This document shows, in pieces, positions 1-6,959 of a stretch of 17,529 nt of DNA; the stretch's first letter is position 1; every line of letters starts with the position of its first letter. The translations under genes and the position numbers were made by a program. Source of the stretch: JBJEXX01 sp051886215 (GTDB lineage: Bacteria; Bacillota_I; Bacilli_A; RF39; UBA660). The stretch lies in NCBI GenBank assembly GCA_051886215.1, contig JBJEXX010000051.1, forward strand, positions 1-17,529, in the 5' to 3' direction. The notes below the pieces were generated by a model. The model did no database searches, was not told the origin of the DNA, and worked only from the letters and a program-made list of their open reading frames with translations.

Positions 1-1
1 A

Positions 2-1234
2 GATATCATAAAAAATCAAGAAGAGTATTATGATAAAAGTTTAATAAATACTGGAGATTGGTTATATCAAAATGAAAAAAATTTTAATGAAGATCAAAAA
101 TCTAGATTAAAAGAAGTAGGTTATTATGATGGTCCATTTGAAACACATTTTTATTATTTAACTAAGTTAAAAGAACAAGGAGAATCGACTAATTTAGCAC
201 CAAGTGATAAAATTAGAGTAAAAGAAGATGGAACAGTAGAGGTAGTTAAGAAGCTTACAAAAATAGAAAATGGAAAGAAAATTATAAAAAATAAAGAAGA
301 GTATGACGATAAAAGTTTAATAAATACAGGGAAATGGTTATATACCAATCAAGAAAAATTTAGTGAAGAACAAAAATCCAGATTACAAGAAGTAGGTTAT
401 TATGATACAGAAGATTTATTTGAAACACATTTTTATTATTTAACTAAGCTAAAAGAACAAGGAGAATCGACTAATTTAACATCAAGTGATAAAATTAGAG
501 TAAAAGAAGATGGAACAGTAGAGGTTGTTAAGAAACTTACAAAAAAAGAAAATGGTAAAGATATCATAAAAAATCAAGAAGAGTATTATGATAAAAGTTT
601 AATAAATACTGGACATTGGTTATATAAAAATCAAGAAAAATTTAGTGAAGAACAAAAATCTAGATTAAGAGAAGTAGGTTATTATGATGGTTCATTTGAA
701 ACACATTTTTATTATTTAACTAAGCTAAAAGAACAAGGAGAATCGACTAATTTAACATCAAGTGATAAAATTAGAGTAAAAGAAGATGGAACAGTAGAGG
801 TTGTTAAGAAACTTACAAAAAAAGAAAATGGTAAAGATATCATAAAAAATCAAGAAGAGTATTATGATAAAAGTTTAATAAATACTGGAGATTGGTTATA
901 TCAAAATGAAAAAAATTTTAATGAAGATCAAAAATCTAGATTAAAAGAAGTAGGTTATTATGATGGTCCATTTGAAACACATTTTTATTATTTAACTAAG
1001 CTAAAAGAACAAGGAAAACCAACTAATTTAACACAAACTGATAAAATTAGAGTAAAAGAAGAAGGAACAGTAGAGGTTGTTAAGCAACTTACAAAAAGAG
1101 AAAATGGAAAGCAAATTACAATAAATAAAGAAGAGTATAACGATAAAAGTTTAATAAACACAGGAAATTGGTTATATACCAATCAAAAAAATTTTAATGA
1201 AAATCAAAAATCCAGATTAAGAGAAGTAGGTTAT
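2..1234 (+). repeat. Tandem 276-282 bp coding repeats, 4.4 units
   Basis: Unit boundaries, set at the same codon, are 2-277, 278-559, 560-835, 836-1111 and a partial unit 1112-1234. Unit 2 is six bases longer because of a two-codon insertion near 407. Identity is blockwise: the first about 170 bases of units 1 and 4 are identical by eye, and the stretch from about 419 to 614 is repeated as about 695 to 890. Units 2 and 5 share another variant at their starts. This pattern suggests recent unequal exchange or slippage that keeps the reading frame. Confidence 0.9.
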
Positions 1235-1363
1235 AAATTAAAAGAAGATAAGGAAAATATGTATAATAGTGCTAAACAAGAATTTGATTCTTCAAGTAAT
1301 TTCTCTAGGGTTAATAAAAAAGCAAATAATAAGGAGGCAGATAATGGAAGAAAAATATCTTAA
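2..1363 (+). CDS. Tandem-repeat protein of unknown function, C-terminal part (5' end outside window)
   Basis: The frame is open from the window edge to TAA at 1361-1363, giving 453 residues with the true start upstream. Four full units of 92-94 residues and a fifth partial unit follow one another, then a hydrophilic tail of about 40 residues rich in Lys, Asn and Ser. Each unit has a segment NTGxWLYxN followed by QKSRLxEVGYY, then FETHFYYLTKLKEQG, then a charged strand-like part with KIRVKE and VEVVKKLTK. No signal peptide or membrane segment is visible in this part. The units are nearly identical in DNA, so this is a coding repeat and not a CRISPR array. The stop lies 20 bases inside the next gene, which implies translational coupling. 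I do not recognise the family. A surface or mobile-element protein would be possible, but the missing N-terminus is needed to decide. Confidence 0.85.
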   Translation, partial: DIIKNQEEYYDKSLINTGDWLYQNEKNFNEDQKSRLKEVGYYDGPFETHFYYLTKLKEQGESTNLAPSDKIRVKEDGTVEVVKKLTKIENGKKIIKNKEEYDDKSLINTGKWLYTNQEKFSEEQKSRLQEVGYYDTEDLFETHFYYLTKLKEQGESTNLTSSDKIRVKEDGTVEVVKKLTKKENGKDIIKNQEEYYDKSLINTGHWLYKNQEKFSEEQKSRLREVGYYDGSFETHFYYLTKLKEQGESTNLTSSDKIRVKEDGTVEVVKKLTKKENGKDIIKNQEEYYDKSLINTGDWLYQNEKNFNEDQKSRLKEVGYYDGPFETHFYYLTKLKEQGKPTNLTQTDKIRVKEEGTVEVVKQLTKRENGKQITINKEEYNDKSLINTGNWLYTNQKNFNENQKSRLREVGYKLKEDKENMYNSAKQEFDSSSNFSRVNKKANNKEADNGRKIS

Positions 1364-1601
1364 TTTAATTAATTCTTTTAAAAATTTAGATATTGAAGAT
1401 AAAAAGAAAGAAATAATTAAAAATATTAGTGAATTATTAATATTATTATATAAAATAAATAATAGTTTTGATTATGATAATAAAGCATTACCTGTTATAA
1501 ATGATTACGAAGATGAAGATGAATACTATAATATGTTATTTACTTATATTATTTCTTTAAAAGAAGAAAATGCTAAAGTAATAGAAAAAATTGATTTATA
1601 G
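1344..1601 (+). CDS. Small acidic protein, unknown function
   Basis: This encodes 85 residues beginning MEEKYLNLINSF. The start is ATG 1344, chosen because AAGGAGG lies at 1331-1337 with normal spacing; a longer GTG start at 1269 lies inside the upstream gene and has no ribosome site. The ribosome site and start lie within the end of the repeat-protein gene (20-base overlap), so the two are probably cotranscribed and translationally coupled. The protein looks helical and soluble, with a run of acidic residues around EDEDEYYN and no Cys. It could be a partner, chaperone or antidote of the upstream protein, but nothing in the sequence proves this. A terminator follows directly. Confidence 0.75.
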   Translation: MEEKYLNLINSFKNLDIEDKKKEIIKNISELLILLYKINNSFDYDNKALPVINDYEDEDEYYNMLFTYIISLKEENAKVIEKIDL

Positions 1602-1605
1602 TATT

Positions 1606-1648
1606 AAACTCTATTTATGACTTTTAGTTATAATAGAGTTTTTATTAT
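1606..1648 (+). terminator. Intrinsic terminator after the repeat-protein operon
   Basis: A ten-base stem, 1606-1615 with 1632-1641, can extend inward (1617-1621 with 1627-1631) past one unpaired base. The T-rich tail begins at 1639. It separates the repeat-protein pair from tex. Confidence 0.8.
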
Positions 1649-1684
1649 TTATTAATTATGATAAAATAATTATTGGTGATATAA

Positions 1685-3838
1685 ATGAATAATAATATAA
1701 TTTTAGAAATAAGTAAAAAAGAAAATATAAAAGAAAAACAAGTAGAAGTTGTTTTAAAATTATTAAGTGAAGGTAATACTATTCCTTTTATTGCGAGATA
1801 TAGAAAAGAAGCAACTGGTAATTTAAATGAAGAACAAATTAAAGGTATTAGTGATGTATATGAATATCAAGTTAATCTTTTAAAGAGAAAAGAAGATGTT
1901 ATAAGACTTATTGATGAAAAAGGAATGCTTACTGATACTCTTAAGGATTCTATTATGAAGTGTGAAAAATTAGTAGATGTAGAAGATGTATATAGACCTT
2001 ATAAGGAAAAGAAAAAAACTAAAGCTACAGAAGCTATTGCGTTAGGTTTAGAAGGTCTTGCTAAGACTATTATGAGTTTTCCTGAAAGAGGGGATATTAA
2101 CAATTTATGTGCAAAATATTTAAATGATAAAGTAAAAACTGTGGATGAAGCAATAATGCATGCGAAATATATAATTGCGGAGTGGATAAGTGATAATGCA
2201 AGTTTTAGAAAATGGATTAGATCTTATTTTTATAAGAATGGTATATTAGTTACAAAAATAAAGAAAAGTGCAGTTGATGAAGGAAAAATATATGAGATGT
2301 ATTATGATTATAGTGAATCTTTAAAATATATAAAGCCACATCGTATATTAGCTATTAATCGTGCTGAAAAAGAAAAAGTAATTACTGTTAGTATAGATGT
2401 TAATAAAGAAGAAATTATTGCTTTTTTAGAAAGAAAAGTTATTAAGAATGATAAAAGTTTTATAGTAGGGTTTGTAAAAGAAGCAATAGAAGATTCTTAT
2501 AAGAGATTGATTGCGCCTTCTATTGAAAGAGAAATTAGAAGTGATTTAACTGAAATAGGTGAAAATGCTGCGATAGATAATTTTGGAAAAAATTTAGAAG
2601 CATTACTTTTAACTCCTCCTATGAAAGAAAAAATAGTTTTAGCTTTTGATCCAGGTTTTGTAAATGGATGCAAATTGGCGGTAGTTGATAAGGTAGGTAA
2701 ATATCTAGATAGTACTGTTATTAAACCATTTTTAAATGGTATTAGTGAACAAAAAATAAAATCTTGTAAAGAAGAAGTTGTCAATTTAATTAAAAAGTAT
2801 AATGTGGATATAATCGCTATTGGTAATGGTACTGCTTCACGTGAAAGTGAAAAATTTTGTGCTGAAATGATTAAAGAATACAATCTTAAATGTAAGTACA
2901 TTATTGTTTCAGAAGCAGGTGCTTCTATCTATAGTGCTTCTACTGTTGCTATTGAAGAGTTTCCTGATTTGGCAGTTGAAAAAAGAAGTGCGGTTAGTAT
3001 TGGAAGACGTATTCAAGATCCACTTGCGGAACTTGTTAAAATACCACCATCTGGTATTGGAGTAGGACTTTATCAACATGATGTATCTGAAAAAAAATTA
3101 GCAAATTCTTTAGACTTTGTTGTAGAAAAATGTGTAAATAGTGTTGGGGTAAATATTAATACAGCTTCTGCTTCCTTATTAAAATATGTTTCAGGATTGA
3201 CTAAAAAGGCAATTGATAAAATTATAGATTATCGTGAAAATATAGGTAAAATTATTTCTAGAGAGGAAATAAAAAAGAAAAAGTTATTATCAGAAAAAGC
3301 TTATGAACAAGCAATTGGTTTTATGAGAGTTATAGATGGAGATAATCCTCTTGATCATACCGCAATACATCCTGAAAGTTATACTGTTGCTACTAATTTA
3401 TTAGAAAATTTAGGTTATAGCTTAAATGATATTGGAACTGAAAAATTAATAAGTAGTTTAAATAATATTTCTCTTGATGATTATAAGGAAAAATTAAATA
3501 CTGATATTTATACATTAGAAGATGTAGTTCAGTCATTAAAAAAACCAAATCTTGATCCAAGAGATGAAATGCCTCAACCAATTTTAAAAAGTGATGTTTT
3601 AGATATCGAAGATTTAAAGGTAGGTATGCATATTCAAGGAACAGTTAGAAATGTTGTTGATTTCGGAGCTTTTATTGATATTGGATTACATAATGACGGA
3701 TTGGCACATATTTCTAAACTTACTAATAAGTATATTAAACATCCAAGTGAAGTAGTAAGTGTTGGTGATATTGTAGATTGTACTGTTATAGATATTAATT
3801 TAGAAAAGAAAAAAGTAAATTTAAGTTTAATAGGATAG
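1685..3838 (+). CDS. tex: Tex, S1-domain RNA-binding transcription accessory protein
   Basis: The protein has 717 residues, normal for Tex. The N-terminal helical region contains the family hallmark TIPFIARYRKEATG near residue 33. The YqgF/RNase H-like core follows, with AFDPGFVNGCK around D322 and the block IGNGTASRE further on. Next come a helix-hairpin-helix region from about residue 489 (VNINTASASLL) and a C-terminal S1 domain at about 645-716. Tex is a conserved cytosolic nucleic-acid-binding protein linked to transcription and expression fidelity; its biochemical role in this organism is inferred from the family. The start at ATG 1685 has only a modest ribosome site (GGTGAT at 1675). 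A TATGAT at 1657-1662 may be the -10 box, without a clear -35. The next gene begins 7 bases after the stop, so they probably form an operon. Confidence 0.95.
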   Translation: MNNNIILEISKKENIKEKQVEVVLKLLSEGNTIPFIARYRKEATGNLNEEQIKGISDVYEYQVNLLKRKEDVIRLIDEKGMLTDTLKDSIMKCEKLVDVEDVYRPYKEKKKTKATEAIALGLEGLAKTIMSFPERGDINNLCAKYLNDKVKTVDEAIMHAKYIIAEWISDNASFRKWIRSYFYKNGILVTKIKKSAVDEGKIYEMYYDYSESLKYIKPHRILAINRAEKEKVITVSIDVNKEEIIAFLERKVIKNDKSFIVGFVKEAIEDSYKRLIAPSIEREIRSDLTEIGENAAIDNFGKNLEALLLTPPMKEKIVLAFDPGFVNGCKLAVVDKVGKYLDSTVIKPFLNGISEQKIKSCKEEVVNLIKKYNVDIIAIGNGTASRESEKFCAEMIKEYNLKCKYIIVSEAGASIYSASTVAIEEFPDLAVEKRSAVSIGRRIQDPLAELVKIPPSGIGVGLYQHDVSEKKLANSLDFVVEKCVNSVGVNINTASASLLKYVSGLTKKAIDKIIDYRENIGKIISREEIKKKKLLSEKAYEQAIGFMRVIDGDNPLDHTAIHPESYTVATNLLENLGYSLNDIGTEKLISSLNNISLDDYKEKLNTDIYTLEDVVQSLKKPNLDPRDEMPQPILKSDVLDIEDLKVGMHIQGTVRNVVDFGAFIDIGLHNDGLAHISKLTNKYIKHPSEVVSVGDIVDCTVIDINLEKKKVNLSLIG

Positions 3839-3845
3839 GTGAGTT

Positions 3846-4466
3846 ATGAAAGTATTATTAGTAAATGGAAGTCCTAATAAAAAAGGATGCACTTATAGAG
3901 CGTTAGAGGAAATTGAAAAAGAATTAAATGCAAATGGAATAGATACTGAAATATTTTATTTAGGAAATAAGGCTATTTCTGGATGTATAGGTTGTGGTAG
4001 TTGTTTAAAAACAGGTAAATGTTTTATGAATGATATTGTAAATGAATTTTTAGAAAAAGCCCAAGAAGCAGATGGATTTATTTTTGGTAGTGCGGTACAT
4101 TATGCATCCGCAACGGGATTTTTAATTCCATTTATGGATAGAGTTTTTTATGGCAAAGGACGTATATTTAAAAATAAACCAGCAGCTTGTGTAGTAAGTT
4201 GTAGAAGAGGTGGCGCTACTGCTACATTTGATCAAATTAATAAGTATTTTGCTTATTCTAATATGATAATTGTTACTAGCCAATATTGGAATATGGTTCA
4301 TGGTAGAACTTATGAAGATGTAGAAAAAGATGAAGAAGGTCTTCAAACTATGAGAACTATAGCTAAAAATATGAGTTGGATATTAAAATGTATTGAAGCA
4401 GGAGACAAGTTAGAAGTTCCAAGGCCAAAATATGAAAAAATTGTTTTAACAGATTTTATTAGGTAG
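3846..4466 (+). CDS. Flavodoxin-fold NAD(P)H-dependent oxidoreductase with iron-sulfur-type Cys cluster
   Basis: This 206-residue protein begins with a beta strand and the FMN-phosphate loop GSPNKKGCT (residues 8-16), typical of the flavodoxin/FMN-reductase fold. It carries C47, C50, C53 and C59 in the pattern C-x2-C-x2-C-x5-C. That is the compact motif of iron-sulfur flavoproteins, which bind one 4Fe-4S cluster beside FMN, so a soluble redox role with a low-potential donor is likely. HYASATGF (about 85-92) fits the family's second flavin-contacting loop. The start is ATG 3846 with AGGTGAG just upstream. It lies 7 bases after tex and 6 bases before the next gene, so the three are probably one transcript. 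The substrate cannot be told from sequence; quinone, azo or nitro compounds are common in the family. Confidence 0.85.
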   Translation: MKVLLVNGSPNKKGCTYRALEEIEKELNANGIDTEIFYLGNKAISGCIGCGSCLKTGKCFMNDIVNEFLEKAQEADGFIFGSAVHYASATGFLIPFMDRVFYGKGRIFKNKPAACVVSCRRGGATATFDQINKYFAYSNMIIVTSQYWNMVHGRTYEDVEKDEEGLQTMRTIAKNMSWILKCIEAGDKLEVPRPKYEKIVLTDFIR

Positions 4467-4472
4467 GTATAT

Positions 4473-4778
4473 ATGAAGAAAAAAGAAAATAAAAAGAAAA
4501 TAGATAAAGAATTATTAAATTTAATTTTAATTTCAATATTTCTTTTTGTATTTGGATTAATTATATTTAAGGAGAATAAATTTATATTTTCTGTTATATT
4601 GGGATGTATTCCATATGGATATAGCTTACTTGATTTTATAGATAAAGAAAAATTTAAAAAGCTTGGGAAATTGTCATTAGTCATTAGTTGTTTAGTAAGA
4701 ATTGTATTAGGAACATTTATAGGAGTTGTGGCTTTACCTATAAAAATAGGTTTTTCTATAATGGAAAGCGGTAATTAA
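4473..4778 (+). CDS. Small membrane protein, unknown function
   Basis: It has 101 residues. A very basic N-terminus (MKKKENKKK) is followed by three hydrophobic segments at about 15-32, 37-54 and 68-93. The Lys-rich head predicts a cytosolic N-terminus. I recognise no domain. It starts 6 bases after the flavoprotein gene with AGGTAGGT as ribosome site, so it is the last gene of the tex operon. The stop codon sits in the loop of the operon terminator. Confidence 0.7.
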   Translation: MKKKENKKKIDKELLNLILISIFLFVFGLIIFKENKFIFSVILGCIPYGYSLLDFIDKEKFKKLGKLSLVISCLVRIVLGTFIGVVALPIKIGFSIMESGN

Positions 4779-4794
4779 TTATTACTGTTTTTTT
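4769..4794 (+). terminator. Intrinsic terminator of the tex operon, overlapping the gene end
   Basis: A seven-base stem (4769-4775 with 4781-4787, one G-T pair) has a five-base loop and is followed by seven T at 4788-4794. The TAA stop of the membrane protein gene lies at the start of the loop, so a terminating ribosome could interfere with hairpin folding. Confidence 0.75.
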
Positions 4795-4814
4795 GTAAAT
4801 TTTTGTCGTATTAT

Positions 4815-4843
4815 TTTACAATAAAATATGTTTATGATATGAT
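4815..4843 (+). promoter_or_regulatory. Promoter of the AMP-ligase gene
   Basis: The -35 box TTTACA at 4815-4820 and the -10 box TATGAT at 4838-4843 are separated by 17 bases. Transcription should start near 4850, about 40 bases before the start codon. AGGAGG lies at 4876-4881. Confidence 0.75.
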
Positions 4844-4889
4844 TAAATCGTAGTATTTAGTAAAAACAAAAATGTAGGAGGTTTGTTGA

Positions 4890-6890
4890 ATGGACAAAAA
4901 AAATACAGGTTATCCACACATAGATAAACCGTGGATGAAATATTATGAGGGAGTAAATATTAGTGAAAAAGAACCTAACACTAATATGACTGATTATCTT
5001 AAAATGAAAAATGAAGCAAGAGGTAACCTTTTTGCTGAAGAATATTATGGAAAAAAGATTACTTATAGTGAATTTTTTGAAAAAATTGATTTGGCTTCTA
5101 GGATTTTAACTCAATTAGGTGTAAAAAAAGGTGATGTAATTATGAATCTTGTACCTAATATTCCAGAGGAAGAAGAGTTATTTTATGGGGCTACTCAAAT
5201 AGGAGCAATTTCTGATTATATTGATCCTAGACCAGATGGTATAGATTTACAAGCAAATGCTAATAAGGTATTAGAAATTATTAAATATGAACAACCAAAA
5301 TATTTAGTAGCAGTTGATATATGTTATTTAGCTATGCTTAAACCTATAGAAAATGAACTTAAAGAATTAGGTATTAATGATATTATTATTTTAAATTCAG
5401 GAGATTCAATGAATTTAAAAGGAAAGATAAGTTATTTAACAGATGTAGTAAATTACAATGTATTAAATAATAAGAGAAATGTAAATGAATCTATAAAACA
5501 ATTAAAAAATTATGAAGCCGTATTACAAAAATTAAAAACTATGAATAAGATGAATAAAGATTTAGATGAAGCTATTAAGAGTTCTCTATTAAATATTCAT
5601 AAATATTCTGATTTAAAGAAAGAATGTAAAAATTCTCCTTTTGTAATAATAAAAGATGAAAATTTAATTAATTATATCGGTCATACTTCAGGAACTAGTG
5701 GAGCCAGACCAAAACCAATTGCGTTAACTAATAAAAATGGAATTTCTTCTTTAGTTCAATGTGAAATGGCTAAGGTAGCTCCAAATATGGGAGAGAGAGC
5801 TTTACACATTTTACCTGGATTTGCACCTTTTGGAAGATATAATAATGATTCTTTAAACTTTGCAGTAGGAGCATGTAATATTCATATTCCAGAGTTTGTT
5901 ATTAGCGAGTTTGGATATTTATTAAAAAGACATAAACCAAATGCTATTATGACAACTCCGGCATGGCTTTCAACACTTCCAGATTATGATGAATTACAAA
6001 ATGAAGATTTATCTTATTTAACTAAAATTATCTATGGTGGAGATTCAATGACTCCAGAAGATGAAGAAAAATTAAATGAATGGCTATATAAACATGGAAG
6101 TAATGCTACTGTTGAAAAAGGGCATGGAATGAGTGAGTTCTGTGGATGTGGTTCTTATGCTAGAGCTGATTATAATAAATATGGGTCTATTGGTATTCCA
6201 ATCCCAAAAACTATATATACAATAGTTGATCCTAATATTGAAGATAGATTAGTTCCTTTAAAATTTGAAGAAGGACAAGAAAAATTGACTGGTGAATTAG
6301 TTGTTTCTTCTGATCATGTAACAAATGGTATGTTAAGAGATGATGTAATAGTTCCACATTTTGAAATGGATGGTAAATCATATATTAGAACTAGAGATAT
6401 TGCTGATATGGATAGTGATGGAGTATTCTACATCCAAGGAAGAAAAGATAGATCATTTGCAAGATTTGATGGTTATAAAATTAAACCTTTTGAAATCGAA
6501 AAGACGATAAAAGAAAATGAGCATGTTAAATATGCAGTATTAGTTGACTATTTTGAAGAAAAGAGAAGAGGTATTATGCCTATCTGTCATATAGTTTTAA
6601 ATGAAGAAAATTTAAGTGATGATGAAAAAGTGAAAATAGTTAATGATATTGTTTATAATCAAATAATAGGAAATCCTACTATGTCATCTAGACAAATACC
6701 ATCTAAATTCAAAATTAGAGAAGCTATGCCACTTACTAAGAATAGTAAAGTTAATTTTAATGCTTTAAGAGCAGAAGAATTAGATGGAACAGAAATAAAT
6801 GTTGATGTTAATGAAACAAATTTAGCAGTAGATAGTATCAATATATATATGAATAAAAATGATAATAAGAAATTTGTTAAGAAAATATAA
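4890..6890 (+). CDS. AMP-dependent acyl-CoA synthetase/ligase family protein
   Basis: This 666-residue adenylate-forming enzyme has all core motifs. The phosphate loop is TSGTSG at 266-271 followed by a KP pair. The A5-type motif is GHGMSE at 411-416, RTRD is at 500-503, and GRKDR at 517-521 leads into DGYKIKPFEIE. The C-terminal catalytic lysine is K620 in PLTKNSKVN. The family activates a carboxylic acid with ATP to an acyl-AMP and then usually transfers it to CoA. The protein is longer than a typical 500-550 residue member because of an Asn/Lys-rich helical insertion at about 185-245, before the phosphate loop. The substrate is unknown. It is a single-gene unit with its own promoter and terminator. 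It starts at ATG 4890, 8 bases after AGGAGG. Confidence 0.9.
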   Translation: MDKKNTGYPHIDKPWMKYYEGVNISEKEPNTNMTDYLKMKNEARGNLFAEEYYGKKITYSEFFEKIDLASRILTQLGVKKGDVIMNLVPNIPEEEELFYGATQIGAISDYIDPRPDGIDLQANANKVLEIIKYEQPKYLVAVDICYLAMLKPIENELKELGINDIIILNSGDSMNLKGKISYLTDVVNYNVLNNKRNVNESIKQLKNYEAVLQKLKTMNKMNKDLDEAIKSSLLNIHKYSDLKKECKNSPFVIIKDENLINYIGHTSGTSGARPKPIALTNKNGISSLVQCEMAKVAPNMGERALHILPGFAPFGRYNNDSLNFAVGACNIHIPEFVISEFGYLLKRHKPNAIMTTPAWLSTLPDYDELQNEDLSYLTKIIYGGDSMTPEDEEKLNEWLYKHGSNATVEKGHGMSEFCGCGSYARADYNKYGSIGIPIPKTIYTIVDPNIEDRLVPLKFEEGQEKLTGELVVSSDHVTNGMLRDDVIVPHFEMDGKSYIRTRDIADMDSDGVFYIQGRKDRSFARFDGYKIKPFEIEKTIKENEHVKYAVLVDYFEEKRRGIMPICHIVLNEENLSDDEKVKIVNDIVYNQIIGNPTMSSRQIPSKFKIREAMPLTKNSKVNFNALRAEELDGTEINVDVNETNLAVDSINIYMNKNDNKKFVKKI

Positions 6891-6892
6891 AT

Positions 6893-6916
6893 AAGAGTTT
6901 AAAAACTCTTTTTTTT
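6893..6916 (+). terminator. Intrinsic terminator after the AMP-ligase gene
   Basis: AAGAGTT at 6893-6899 pairs with AACTCTT at 6904-6910 around a four-base loop, and eight T follow through 6916. Confidence 0.8.
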
Positions 6917-6931
6917 GTATTTTAAATGGTT

Positions 6932-6937
6932 TATAAT
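6932..6937 (+). promoter_or_regulatory. Possible -10 box for the sensor-kinase gene
   Basis: A perfect TATAAT lies just downstream of the terminator, but the expected -35 position falls in its T tract and shows no good match. The predicted start would be close to AGGAGG at 6946-6951, leaving a very short leader. Confidence 0.35.
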
Positions 6938-6959
6938 AAAAATATAGGAGGCTAGTTAT

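Noticed and set aside
1..1250. CRISPR-like or intergenic repeat array
   Set aside because: Units are 276-282 bases, multiples of three, and read through as one open frame to a normal stop, so they are coding repeats without spacers.
1269..1343. GTG start for the small acidic protein
   Set aside because: It lies deep in the repeat-protein gene without a ribosome site; ATG 1344 has AAGGAGG at good spacing.
2497..2901. Open frame of 134 codons on the minus strand inside tex
   Set aside because: It lies fully within the conserved YqgF-like core of tex, has no ribosome site and encodes no recognisable protein. Other minus-strand frames (for example 4343-4684 and 6659-6841) are rejected for the same reasons.
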